Assembly: GCA_964535215.1 (NCBI GenBank)
Contig: CAZHST010000062.1
Coordinates: 1-14,975, forward strand
Length of the DNA stretch: 14,975 bases
Direction: 5' to 3'
DNA from: JACQHM01 sp964535215
GTDB lineage: Bacteria; Methylomirabilota; Methylomirabilia; Methylomirabilales; JACQHM01
Shown: positions 1-6,801 of the stretch, piece after piece
How positions within the stretch are numbered: the stretch's first letter is position 1
How the letters are laid out: every line of letters starts with the position of its first letter
The notes under the pieces: generated by a model
What the model was told of the DNA's origin: nothing
What the model saw: only the letters and a program-made list of their open reading frames with translations
Databases searched by the model: none
Position numbers and translations under genes: made by a program

Positions 1-6
1 GCGGCA

Positions 7-29
7 CGGCATCCCCCTCGGGGAGGCCG
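7..29. terminator. Short GC-rich hairpin, possible terminator
   Basis: CGGC (7-10) and TCCCC (12-16) pair with GGGGA (20-24) and GCCG (26-29) around a three-base loop, with one mismatch (A11/G25). It lies downstream of the stop of the minus-strand gene at 90-410 and could end that transcript or one entering from the left. There is no T-run on either side, so intrinsic termination is uncertain. Confidence 0.25.
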
Positions 30-89
30 ACGGATGAGCCGACCCTTCTCCCGTTTGTGTTGATGGTTCCCCGCTTCCCGCCTCCCCCG

Positions 90-410
90 TCACTGCGGAA
101 GCCGATCCCACCACTTCTTGAGCCGGGCGCCACCGGCCTTCGCCTGCTGCCTGAACTGCTGCTGCTGCTCAGGGGTCAGGGCCTCCCAGCGGGCCTGGGC
201 CTCCTGGCCGGACTGCTGGGCCAGCTCCCTGAACTTCTCCTGCTCCTCCGGGGAGAGGGAATCCCACTTGAGCTTGGACACCCGTCCGGACTTTTTGATC
301 CCGGCTCTGACCTTCGATTTGGTCATCTGGGCGTCCACCAGGAGGGGCGTGCTCAACCCGGTGGTCACCAGCAGGCCCGTCAAGGCGATCAGGGAGAAGA
401 GCTTCTTCAT
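90..410 (-). CDS. Small secreted protein with Trp/Pro-Glu-Gln repeats (DUF3106-like)
   Basis: A 106-residue protein. Residues 1-27 form a classic Sec signal peptide: KK at positions 2-3, a hydrophobic stretch, then a VDA-like cleavage site before Q28. The mature part is basic, helical and glutamine-rich. It carries two copies of a W-[DE]-x-L-[ST]-P-E-[EQ]-Q-[EQ]-x-F-R pattern (W49 onward and W75 onward) and a truncated third (WWDRLP at 100-105). This W-x-x-L-[ST]-P-[ED]-[EQ]-Q pattern is typical of periplasmic DUF3106-type proteins, whose function is not settled. The start is well supported by an AAGGAGGAGG-like ribosome site directly upstream on the minus strand. A near-consensus sigma-54 element (494-479) and a weaker sigma-70-like pair (470-442) precede it, so it is probably a monocistronic, regulated envelope protein. 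Family assignment is by motif only. Confidence 0.8.
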   Translation of the reverse strand: MKKLFSLIALTGLLVTTGLSTPLLVDAQMTKSKVRAGIKKSGRVSKLKWDSLSPEEQEKFRELAQQSGQEAQARWEALTPEQQQQFRQQAKAGGARLKKWWDRLPQ

Positions 411-441
411 AGGATCCTCCTCCTTTTAGCGTTTGTTGCTA

Positions 442-470
442 ATTCTGACAGCCGGCGAACCTTTTGTAAA
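442..470 (-). promoter_or_regulatory. Possible sigma-70-type promoter for the secreted protein
   Basis: Read on the minus strand, TTTACA (470-465) and CAGAAT (447-442) are separated by 17 bases. The -35 matches TTGACA at 5/6 and the -10 matches TATAAT at 4/6. Transcription would start about 25 bases upstream of the ATG at 410. It overlaps the predicted start of the better sigma-54-like site just upstream, so the two may be alternatives or this one may be fortuitous. Confidence 0.35.
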
Positions 471-478
471 GAAGAAAA

Positions 479-494
479 AGCATCGGGCGTGCCA
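479..494 (-). promoter_or_regulatory. Sigma-54-like promoter (-24/-12) for the secreted protein
   Basis: The minus strand reads TGGCACG-CCCG-ATGCT. Against the RpoN consensus TGGCACG-N4-TTGCW only one position differs (A for the first T of the -12 element), and the GG/GC pair has the required spacing. The start would fall near 468, leaving a leader of about 58 bases to the ATG at 410. The upstream region (495 onward) is noncoding and could hold activator and IHF sites. Confidence 0.6.
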
Positions 495-935
495 GGTTCA
501 GGAAAAGAGGACCTCACCGGGCATCTTTGCCTAACTGGGCATGAGGGAAGGGTTGTTGAGGGGATGGGGGGAGAACGCCCCGGACCGGTCCAGCCCCGGG
601 GTGAAGGGCAGATGGTCACATCGTCGGGGCTCCAGCCCTCAGGCAATCCCAAAGGTTTCAAGACGTTAGCCCCATGTGTCCTTCCTTAAGGGGATGAGGC
701 GATCTGCTCCACCGTGGTTCTCCCCGGGACTGGGACAGATCGGCTCAGGCGTTCCAATGAGGCACATCCAGGCCAATCCCTCGAAACTTTTTGGATCCCC
801 TGAAGCAAAGGGAAAAAAGGTGTGACCCTTTGACTTGCGTCGGCCCCTGGGAGGGCCTTCCCCCTCTTCTGACAAAAGCTTGTCCCACAGCCATTTAGGA
901 GGAGACCCCTGATGAGGGTCCGGTTTTCAGGGATC
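495..935. other. Noncoding stretch between two divergent sigma-54-like promoters
   Basis: No convincing gene lies here: the open frames have atypical composition, no ribosome sites and no recognisable motifs. I see one dyad, CCCCGG (578-583) with CCGGGG (596-601), whose loop contains ACCGGT. About 440 bases of noncoding DNA between two outward-facing sigma-54-like promoters is the right size and place for shared activator-binding sites, but I could not identify a clear enhancer repeat. No tRNA or other structured RNA was recognised. Confidence 0.45.
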
Positions 936-951
936 TGGCATGCCCGTTGCT
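936..951 (+). promoter_or_regulatory. Sigma-54-like promoter upstream of the small ORFs and response regulator
   Basis: The sequence TGGCATG-CCCG-TTGCT matches the RpoN consensus at every position except the sixth (T for C), with exact GG-to-GC spacing. Transcription would begin near 962 and run into the Lys-rich ORF (1122), the 31-residue membrane peptide (1304) and the response regulator (1488). There is no gene-length obstacle or obvious terminator between 962 and 1488. Confidence 0.6.
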
Positions 952-1121
952 CTTTCCCACGAGAGACGCGGGGAGGGGGCTGTCGAGTCGAGGCTGGCCG
1001 GACTTTTGGATGGGGCTAGCCCAGCCCAAGCCGGCTGAGAAGTCAGTTCCCGCCCAGGTGATGCTGTCGGAGGGGCCAGGTCAGGAGAAGGCCACTTTTG
1101 CGGAAGAAGGAGCGAAAAGCG

Positions 1122-1226
1122 ATGAAGAAGAAGCGTGGAGCAGAAGGGAAGCCGAAGAAGGGCCAGCCGACGGAAACCCCTAAACCTCAGGCTCCCACCG
1201 GAACGGGCTCAACGGTCAAGCCGTAG
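1122..1226 (+). CDS. Very small lysine/proline-rich protein
   Basis: A 34-residue ORF starting MKKKRGAEGKPKKGQ and ending STVKP. It is low-complexity and strongly basic: the first 13 residues contain eight Lys/Arg, and the tail is rich in Pro, Thr and Gly. An AAGGAG ribosome site lies at 1107-1112, nine bases before the ATG, which is the main reason to think it is translated. It has no membrane segment or known domain. It sits downstream of a sigma-54-like promoter and upstream of a membrane microprotein and a response regulator, so it may be the first gene of that transcript. It could be a nucleic-acid-binding peptide or simply a fortuitous ORF. I do not recognise a family. Confidence 0.4.
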   Translation: MKKKRGAEGKPKKGQPTETPKPQAPTGTGSTVKP

Positions 1227-1303
1227 ATGGAGGTGATCCTCATAAGTCTCTGCGGAGGCCTCAGAAGGCTCTTTTAAAGGGCCGTCAAGGGAGGAGGGAG
1301 GCC

Positions 1304-1399
1304 ATGCCAGCCGCGTGGACGTTGAAGGATATTCTCATCCTTTCCGGTGTGGGTCTTGCTTCGGTCGTGCTCTTCGTCTGGCTGGTTCTGAAGCGTTAA
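1304..1399 (+). CDS. 31-residue single-pass membrane microprotein
   Basis: The ORF encodes 31 residues: a short polar N-terminus (MPAAWTLKD), one continuous hydrophobic helix of about 19 residues (roughly I10-L29) and a basic C-terminal end (LKR). A GGGAGGAGGGAG ribosome site ends three bases before the ATG. The design suggests an inner-membrane peptide with the N-terminus outside and the C-terminus inside by the positive-inside rule. Proteins of this size often bind and tune larger membrane proteins, but nothing here shows the partner. It lies 88 bases upstream of a response regulator on the same strand. Coding status rests on the ribosome site and the clean transmembrane pattern. Confidence 0.5.
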   Translation: MPAAWTLKDILILSGVGLASVVLFVWLVLKR

Positions 1400-1487
1400 G
1401 GGACGATCGGGGGAGGAGAAAGGAAGGGTTCCAACGGGCCTCCCGGGGTCCGATTTCTCCCGACGGGTTCGGGGGCAGGGTCGAGAG

Positions 1488-1931
1488 ATGTTAGAAAGCC
1501 GACAGGGTTGGCCGGGACGGGAGGAGCCCTCCCCCAGGATCCTCATCGTTGAGGACGATCCCGGCATCCGCCAGGTCCTGGAGGAGGCCTTGCAGGATCG
1601 CGGGTACCAGGTCCGGGGGGTCCCTGATGGGCTCTGGGTGTCCAGAGCGCTCCGGGAGGGCAGTTTCCCCTTCGATCTGGTGATTCTCGACTGGCAGATG
1701 CCTGGCCTGGATGGGCTGGCGGTCCTCCGGGAGCTGAAGACCTTCACCCCGGAAACACCGGCCATTTTGATCTCCCTCTTCAGCGACGATGCCCTCTGGG
1801 TCGAGGCCCTGAGCCTGGGCGTCTTCGAGGTTCTCGCGAAGCCCCTCGATTTCGGCGAGCTGTTTTTCACGGTTGAGAGGGCCCTTCAGCAGAGCCGGGG
1901 GAGGGAGGGGAGCGGAGGAGAGGTGCTGTGA
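1488..1931 (+). CDS. Single-domain response regulator (receiver domain only)
   Basis: A 147-residue protein consisting of one CheY-like receiver domain (about 17-133) with short tails and no output domain. The acidic pocket is D23/D24 (ILIVEDD), the phosphoacceptor is D68 (VILDWQMPG), the switch residue is S96 (AILIS) and the conserved lysine is K118 (AKPLD). All catalytic positions are present, so it should accept phosphate from a histidine kinase, which is not encoded in this window. The first 16 residues are unlike the family and the ribosome site before ATG 1488 is weak, so translation could begin elsewhere. Its stop overlaps the GTG of the next gene by four bases (GTGA), implying translational coupling. 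A sigma-54-like promoter at 936-951 may drive it. Such stand-alone receivers act in motility, phosphorelay or as protein-protein switches. Confidence 0.85.
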   Translation: MLESRQGWPGREEPSPRILIVEDDPGIRQVLEEALQDRGYQVRGVPDGLWVSRALREGSFPFDLVILDWQMPGLDGLAVLRELKTFTPETPAILISLFSDDALWVEALSLGVFEVLAKPLDFGELFFTVERALQQSRGREGSGGEVL

Positions 1932-2341
1932 AGACAATCGTGACCTATTCTTCTTCCCAGAGGCCGGTCAACGCCTATCCGGAGCGGATCATCTCGCCTC
2001 TCAGACCGGGGATCTGCTGTTTGACCCACATGGAGCGGATCGGGGATCTGGAGGAAGAGGATGGGGTGCCTTTCGCCTACAAGCGCTGCCGATCCTGCGG
2101 TTTCACCGTCCGGTGGTTCCCAGAGGAGGCCCAACGGGCCGGCTTGAGGAAGGCGGCGGGCAAGCTCCTGGTAGGGATAACGGGCCAGGATGGAACGGGG
2201 CGTCGGCGCGTCCCGGTCACCCTTTTCCCCCGGCGTCAGGGACGGGCTGGTCTCTTGAAGCTCCCCGTCCGTCAGCAAGGGCGTCAAGAGGAGGAGAGGC
2301 TGCCGGTGGCCCGGAGGCGGGCCAGGTCGGGTAGCCGCTAG
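1928..2341 (+). CDS. Hypothetical cysteine-pair protein coupled to the response regulator
   Basis: A 137-residue protein starting at a GTG that overlaps the preceding stop (GTGA). Two parts are visible. Residues 1-65 contain C30-C31 and then C54-x2-C57 (RCRSCGF), arranged like a small zinc ribbon. Residues 70-137 are strongly basic and probably disordered, with many Arg, Gly and Gln. The paired cysteines and basic tail suggest metal binding plus contact with nucleic acid or an acidic partner, but this is inference. The coupling to the receiver protein suggests the two are made together in fixed ratio. I do not recognise a named family; the tail frame could also be partly extended by the high GC content. 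Confidence 0.6.
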   Translation: MKTIVTYSSSQRPVNAYPERIISPLRPGICCLTHMERIGDLEEEDGVPFAYKRCRSCGFTVRWFPEEAQRAGLRKAAGKLLVGITGQDGTGRRRVPVTLFPRRQGRAGLLKLPVRQQGRQEEERLPVARRRARSGSR

Positions 2342-2377
2342 GCGGGACGTTGGCCCTTTGGAGGGGATCGTTCATGG

Positions 2378-2393
2378 GAGCCGTGCCGGGCTC
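2378..2393. terminator. Weak dyad between convergent genes
   Basis: GAGCC (2378-2382) pairs with GGCTC (2389-2393) over a six-base loop, between the convergent stops of the cysteine-pair gene and tatA. There is no T-run and the stem is only five bases, so it is at best a marginal bidirectional terminator. Confidence 0.2.
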
Positions 2394-2584
2394 TAAGAAG
2401 CCGAGGGGGATTTCGGCTCGCCCTCCGGAAGGTTCTTTTCCTTCTTCTCTCCTTCCATCGCCTCCTTGAACCCCCGGATCGCCTGACCGAGGCCCTTTCC
2501 CACCTCCGGGAGCCGCTTGGCGCCAAAGATCAGGAAGACGATGAACAGGATGACAAGGAGCTCAGGCATCCCGAGGTTGAACAT
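2393..2584 (-). CDS. tatA: Twin-arginine translocase subunit TatA/E
   Basis: A 63-residue protein with the full TatA layout: a very short N-terminus (MFNLGMPE), one membrane helix (about L9-F20), the hinge F20-G21 followed by L25-P26 and G29 (FGAKRLPEVGKGLG), an amphipathic helix to about residue 43, and an acidic/basic soluble tail. TatA oligomerises with TatC to move folded proteins bearing twin-arginine signals across the inner membrane. I chose ATG 2584, not an upstream in-frame ATG at 2617, because GGAGGA sits eight bases before it and the family starts directly with the membrane helix. tatC is not nearby. Both ABC binding proteins in this window carry Tat-type signals, so the product is plausibly used by them. 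TatA and TatB are told apart by length and sequence; the short tail favours TatA/E. Confidence 0.93.
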   Translation of the reverse strand: MFNLGMPELLVILFIVFLIFGAKRLPEVGKGLGQAIRGFKEAMEGEKKEKNLPEGEPKSPSAS

Positions 2585-2655
2585 GATCCGTTTCCTCCAC
2601 CGATGGGGGTTGATCAAGGGGATTCACCAGCCGTCTGTTCGGCGTCGCTATCTTT

Positions 2656-2671
2656 TGCAGCTTTTGTACCA
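2656..2671 (-). promoter_or_regulatory. Weak sigma-54-like element upstream of tatA
   Basis: The minus strand reads TGGTACA-AAAG-CTGCA, with GG and GC at the correct spacing and 9 of 12 consensus positions matched. The start would be near 2645, about 60 bases before the tatA ATG at 2584. It is notable mainly because three better sites of the same type occur in the window; alone it would not be convincing. Confidence 0.25.
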
Positions 2672-2928
2672 ACAGCCCTGGGCGGCATCCTGCTCCGCTC
2701 CACCCTTGAAATCCCTGGATCTTAAAGGGGTGTTCTTTTGAGCCCGGTCCCTTCTCCTCCCGGGATCCTTCCAGATTCCGCGAAAGGTGCGTCAGGGTGA
2801 TCCAGGAAATGGAAAAAGCGTCTCACCCGACGAACCTCCTGACTTCTCAGGGGTTTGAGGGAGTCGGCCTGGGGGGGGTGTGACAGGATCGGTCTTTAGA
2901 AGGAGATCCCGCTCCAAGGAGGGAGGCT

Positions 2929-3495
2929 GTGGATGTCACGGCACATCTGATCACCGGGGCATTCGTCGCGGCAGGGGTGGCGAAGGGGAGTGCCAATGGG
3001 GTGAGTATTGCAACGGCGGTGTTCGTGGGAGCGGTGGCCCCAGATTTCGACGCGGTGCTGTATCCGATGGGGCCAGGTCTCTACTGGCGGTATCACCGGG
3101 TCTATACCCATACTCTGCTAGGTATCGTGATCCTGTCGGGGGCAACGGCCTCGGTCATGCAGTCCCTGGGGGCTCCTCTGGCCTTCTGGGTGCTGTTCAG
3201 CTCGGCTTTCCTAGGCTCCTTGGTCCACCTCTTCCTGGACACGCTGACAAGCTACCCCCTTCGCCCCCTGGCCCCCTTTTCAAATCGGGATTACGCGCTA
3301 GGCCTCTTACCCTTTGACGATCCGTTCACCAAAGGGACCGGTCTCGTGGGATTGGGGCTCATCAGTTGGTGGCCCTCCCGTTATGCGCCTTTCATCACCA
3401 TTTTGGGGATCTTCACCCTTCTGGGGAGGGCCTTGTATCAGCTTTCCTTGCTGAAAGAGGCTTCCTGGGGAGAAAACCGTGAGGAGGAGGGATGA
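2929..3495 (+). CDS. Membrane-bound metal-dependent hydrolase, YdjM/DUF457 family
   Basis: A 188-residue integral membrane protein with about four hydrophobic segments. It shows the DUF457 metal-site pattern: H6 near the N-terminus (TAHLITG), D39-x-D41 (APDFD), H56 and H61 (YHRVYTHT), and H100-x3-D104 (HLFLD). These His/Asp residues are conserved in YdjM-like, LexA-regulated inner-membrane hydrolases; the substrate is unknown, though the fold resembles lipid phosphate and phospholipase C-like enzymes. The GTG start at 2929 follows a strong AAGGAGGGAGG site (2916-2926). The next gene's preferred start is 67 bases after this stop, so the hydrolase may be co-transcribed with the ABC cluster, but the product need not take part in transport. 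Confidence 0.85.
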   Translation: MDVTAHLITGAFVAAGVAKGSANGVSIATAVFVGAVAPDFDAVLYPMGPGLYWRYHRVYTHTLLGIVILSGATASVMQSLGAPLAFWVLFSSAFLGSLVHLFLDTLTSYPLRPLAPFSNRDYALGLLPFDDPFTKGTGLVGLGLISWWPSRYAPFITILGIFTLLGRALYQLSLLKEASWGENREEEG

Positions 3496-3562
3496 GGAGA
3501 TGGGGGGAGATCTGTTGGGGGTAGGGACCGGGGCTGATGTCCCTGAGCAGGAGGTCCGCGGG

Positions 3563-4915
3563 ATGACACGGCGGGAGTTTGCCAAGGCCGGCTTGGCCAG
3601 CCTCGCCACCATCGGCCTGGCGAACCTGGGTCTGGAGCCTCTCCTCCAGGAGACCTCCGCCCACCATCCCCCGGCCTCCTACCGGCCGAACCTTCAACCC
3701 CCTCCCATCGTCCCCGAGAAGAATGCCCAGCTCCGCCTTCTCCGGTGGGCCGTCTTCGTCAAGAGCGACCAGGAGCTGTGGGAGGAGAATACCAGGAAGT
3801 GGGAAAGGCAAACGGGGGGGAGAGTCCTCATCGAGTATGTCTCCTTTGAGGACGTTCGGCCGAAGGCAGCCATGACGGCCTCGGTGGGGGCCGGGCCGGA
3901 CATCGTCCTCGGCTGGTACGATGACCCGCACCTCTACCCCGACAAGCTCCTGGACGTGACCGACATCGCTGAGTATCTGGGGAGGAAATACGGCGGGTGG
4001 TACGACATCTGTCGAACGTATGGATATGACCGGCGGCTGAAACGCTGGGTTGCCATTCCCATGGGTGCCCCGAGCGCGTGCATCAACTACCGGGAGAGCT
4101 GGGTGAAGGAGGCCGGGTGGGAAAAGCCCCCGGCCAAGATGGATGAATTCTTGAAGCTCTGCAAGAAGCTAAAGCAGATGGGCCACCCGACCGGGTTTGC
4201 TTTGGGCCATGCCGTCGGGGATGCCAACACCTGGACCCACTGGTGTCTCTGGGCCTTTGGGGGGAAGGCCGTTGAGAAGGACGGCAAGACGATTGCCATC
4301 AACCGACCGGAAACCTGGCAGGCCCTGGAGTACGCCAGGGAGCTTTACGACACCATGATCCCTGGGGTGACCTCCTGGTTGGACCCGAACAACAACAAGG
4401 CCTTCCTCACCGGAGAGATCTCCTTGACACCCAACGGGATCAGCATCTACTATGTCGCCAAGGAAAAATTCCCCGAGATCGCCAACGACATGAACCATGT
4501 CAACATGCCGGTTGGCCCGGTGGGACACCCGACAGAGCTGCACGCCATCACCCAGGCCATGATCTTCAGGCACACCAGGTTCCCGAACGCCGCCAGGCAT
4601 TACCTGATGTTCATGGGCGAGGAAGGGCAATATGCCCCCTGGATCGAGGCCATGCGAGGGTATTTCACCCAGAACCTGCGGTACTACTCCCACCTGGCGG
4701 TCTGGACGCGGGACCCCAAGCACACCCCCTTCCGCGAGACGATCCTCCGGATGCTCCCGAACGGGTATGCCGGGCCGTTGGGGCCGGCGTCGGCGGCGGC
4801 CATGGCGGAGTACGTGATCGTTGATATGTTCGCGTCGGCCTGCACGGGGCAGCAGACCCCGAAGGAGGCGGCCCGGGTCGCCGAGGAGCGGCTCGCGAAG
4901 CTCTATAAGCGGTAG
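3563..4915 (+). CDS. ABC sugar-type substrate-binding protein 1, Tat-exported
   Basis: A family-1 (carbohydrate-type) extracellular solute-binding protein, 450 residues from the chosen start. The N-terminus is a twin-arginine signal: T2-R3-R4-E5-F6, then a hydrophobic A/L/G helix to about residue 24. The mature protein shows the family's features: an early ligand-lobe strand (LRLLRWAVF), a G-PDIVLG segment, an IPMG hinge region, and an NNNKAFLTGEISLTPNG motif late in the chain. ATG 3563 is preferred over a longer frame from 3479 because AGGAGG (3549-3554) lies eight bases upstream and it puts the RR motif at the extreme N-terminus. Substrate is unknown; CUT1 systems usually take oligosaccharides, polyols or glycerol phosphates. 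It resembles the second binding protein at 9757 (shared SNN/NNN, ISIY and PEIA-x3-NH segments), so the two arose by duplication. It opens a seven-gene importer cluster. Confidence 0.92.
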   Translation: MTRREFAKAGLASLATIGLANLGLEPLLQETSAHHPPASYRPNLQPPPIVPEKNAQLRLLRWAVFVKSDQELWEENTRKWERQTGGRVLIEYVSFEDVRPKAAMTASVGAGPDIVLGWYDDPHLYPDKLLDVTDIAEYLGRKYGGWYDICRTYGYDRRLKRWVAIPMGAPSACINYRESWVKEAGWEKPPAKMDEFLKLCKKLKQMGHPTGFALGHAVGDANTWTHWCLWAFGGKAVEKDGKTIAINRPETWQALEYARELYDTMIPGVTSWLDPNNNKAFLTGEISLTPNGISIYYVAKEKFPEIANDMNHVNMPVGPVGHPTELHAITQAMIFRHTRFPNAARHYLMFMGEEGQYAPWIEAMRGYFTQNLRYYSHLAVWTRDPKHTPFRETILRMLPNGYAGPLGPASAAAMAEYVIVDMFASACTGQQTPKEAARVAEERLAKLYKR

Positions 4916-4975
4916 GGGGGTTCGCCCAGCCTTTTGGAGCCGTGGAGGGGTCCTGCCTCACCGGCGGGGAGAGAG

Positions 4976-5914
4976 ATGGCGAGAAGGGTTGACGTGGATG
5001 TCGGCATGGCCGTTGAAGAGAGGACCCATCATCCGGGTCTCTCCCAGCTCCTCGAGAACCGCCACGTCCTGGGGGTCTTGTTCGTCCTCCCGGCTGTCTT
5101 CCTCCTGGGGGTGTTCCTCGCCTACCCTTTCCTTTTGGGGCTCTGGCTGAGCTTCACCGATACCCTCATCGGCGCAAAGGGCCATTTTGTCGGCCTCCGG
5201 AACTATCTGAACGTCCTCGACGATCCGATGTTCCGGCTCGTCACCTTCAACACCTTCCTCTACACCACGGCCGCCGTGGTGTTCAAGCTGGTCCTGGGCC
5301 TCATCCTGGCCCTCGTCTTGAACCGGGAGTTCCGCTTCAAGGGGCTCATCCGGGCCATCGCCCTCCTCCCGTGGATCGTCCCCACGGTTTTGAGCGCCAT
5401 CTCCTTCTGGTGGATGTACGACAGCTCCTTCAGCGTGATCACCTGGGTTTTGAAGGGAGCCGGGCTTGTCTCCCGGCCTATTGATTTTCTCGGCGAGCCG
5501 AACCTGGCGCGGGCGTCGGTGATCATCGCCAACATCTGGCGGGGTGTCCCCTTCTTCGCCATCGGCCTCCTGGCGGGGCTTCAGACCATCTCGCCCAGCC
5601 TCTACGAAGCCGCTCAGATTGACGGGGCCGGGGGATGGAAGAGGTTTCGCTACATCACCCTGCCCTTGCTCACGCCCTTGATGATCGTGGTCACCGTCTT
5701 CTCCACGATCTGGACCTTTGCGGACTTCCAGCTGGTGTGGGTCATCACGAAGGGGGGGCCGGTCAACGCCACCCACCTGTACGGGACGTGGGCCTACCAG
5801 CGGGCCATCCAGGGGGGGATGTTCGGCGAGGGGGCGGCGATCTCGAACTTCATCTTTCCCGTCTTGCTGGTCTGCGTCATCATCAGCTTCCGCTACCTGC
5901 GGAAGGAGGAGTAG
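4976..5914 (+). CDS. CUT1 ABC permease 1, MalF/UgpA type
   Basis: Inner-membrane permease of 312 residues with about six transmembrane segments. The cytoplasmic ATPase-docking (EAA) loop reads EAAQIDGAGGWKRFRYITLP, an almost ideal match to EAA-x3-G-x9-I-x-LP. Pairing with the MalG-type protein encoded three bases downstream would give the heterodimeric channel. ATG 4976 is preferred because a GGGGAGAG purine run precedes it; the frame is open from a TTG at 4934, which would add 14 residues with no family support. It follows binding protein 1 by 60 bases. The segment around the fourth and fifth helices (WWMYDSSFSVITWVL) closely matches permease 3 of this cluster (WWMFDSLYSVINWTL), showing an ancient operon duplication. 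Confidence 0.92.
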   Translation: MARRVDVDVGMAVEERTHHPGLSQLLENRHVLGVLFVLPAVFLLGVFLAYPFLLGLWLSFTDTLIGAKGHFVGLRNYLNVLDDPMFRLVTFNTFLYTTAAVVFKLVLGLILALVLNREFRFKGLIRAIALLPWIVPTVLSAISFWWMYDSSFSVITWVLKGAGLVSRPIDFLGEPNLARASVIIANIWRGVPFFAIGLLAGLQTISPSLYEAAQIDGAGGWKRFRYITLPLLTPLMIVVTVFSTIWTFADFQLVWVITKGGPVNATHLYGTWAYQRAIQGGMFGEGAAISNFIFPVLLVCVIISFRYLRKEE

Positions 5915-5917
5915 GGG

Positions 5918-6757
5918 ATGGCTGGGCGAAGATTCTTGTCGAGGACGGCTGGGTTTTACGGGCCCCTGGGGTTCTACCTTGTCTTCCTCCTGTTCCCCTT
6001 CTACTGGATGCTGGTCACCGCGCTAAAGCCGGATGCCGAACTCTACAACCTCCACCTGAACCCCCTCTGGGTGAGGCACCCCACCCTCGAGCACCTCCGC
6101 TACCTCCTTGTCCACACCTCCTACCTCCGCTGGTTGCTGAACACCATGGTGATTGCCATCGGCTCGACCTCCCTCTCCTTAATCGTCAGCCTCCTGGCCG
6201 CCTATGCCATCCAGCGTCTCAGGTTCTACGGCTCGGGCCCCTTGGGCATCGGCATCTTCTTAAGCTACCTGGTCCCTCCGACCATCCTCTTCATCCCCCT
6301 GGCGGCCATCCTCTTCCATTTGAAACTCTGGGATACCCCTTGGGCCCTGATCCTGACCTACCCCACGTTCCTCATCCCCTTCTGCACCTGGCTCCTCATG
6401 GGGTATTTCAAGTCGGTCCCGAAGGAGCTGGAGGAGTGTGCGATGATTGATGGGGCCACCCGGCTCCAGGTCCTTCTCCGGATCGTGCTCCCCGTCTGCC
6501 TGCCCGGCATCTTCTCCGCCGGGATCTTCGCCTTCACCCTCTCCTGGAACGAGTTCCTTTACGCCCTGGCCTTCACCTCCGACACCCTTAAAAAGACGGT
6601 CCCTGTGGGGGTCGTGACGGAGCTTGTCCGAGGGGACGTCTACCACTGGGGACCCTTGATGGCCGGGGCCCTTCTGGGGTCCGTGCCGGTAGCCCTGATC
6701 TACTCGTTCTTCGTGGAGCACTATGTGGCGGGGATGGTCGGAGCGATCAAGGAGTGA
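5918..6757 (+). CDS. CUT1 ABC permease 2, MalG/UgpE type
   Basis: A 279-residue MalG-type permease with about six membrane helices. Family marks are an FPFYWMLVTALKP segment after helix 1, the ATPase-docking loop EECAMIDGATRLQVLLRIVLP (EAA degenerate to EEC, G and LP kept), and LSWNEFLYAL near the end. The ATG lies three bases after the stop of permease 1, with GGAGGAG overlapping that stop, so the pair is translated together. In a 67-residue stretch from the LVPPT segment to the EAA loop I count 43 identities to permease 4, its counterpart in the second half of the cluster. Should pair with permease 1 and use the ATPase encoded next. Confidence 0.93.
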   Translation: MAGRRFLSRTAGFYGPLGFYLVFLLFPFYWMLVTALKPDAELYNLHLNPLWVRHPTLEHLRYLLVHTSYLRWLLNTMVIAIGSTSLSLIVSLLAAYAIQRLRFYGSGPLGIGIFLSYLVPPTILFIPLAAILFHLKLWDTPWALILTYPTFLIPFCTWLLMGYFKSVPKELEECAMIDGATRLQVLLRIVLPVCLPGIFSAGIFAFTLSWNEFLYALAFTSDTLKKTVPVGVVTELVRGDVYHWGPLMAGALLGSVPVALIYSFFVEHYVAGMVGAIKE

Positions 6758-6801
6758 TGGTTTGAGGTCCATCATGGTTCCTGGCTGAAGAGGGGGAAGG
6801 G

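Noticed and set aside
407..661. 84-residue minus-strand ORF
   Set aside because: Pro/Ser-rich, no ribosome site, and overlaps the promoters and leader of the secreted-protein gene.
57..689. 210-residue plus-strand ORF
   Set aside because: Antisense shadow of the secreted-protein gene; leucine and proline runs are the complement of its Gln/Glu-rich repeats.
912..1019. 35-residue ORF with a GGAGGAG site
   Set aside because: It contains the sigma-54-like promoter at 936-951, has no family features, and its composition is unlike the neighbouring genes.
4169..4723. Long antisense ORFs inside the ABC genes (also 4958-5776, 6260-6775 and 6937-7860)
   Set aside because: They are the third-position shadows expected in GC-rich coding DNA, with the sense frames carrying clear protein families.
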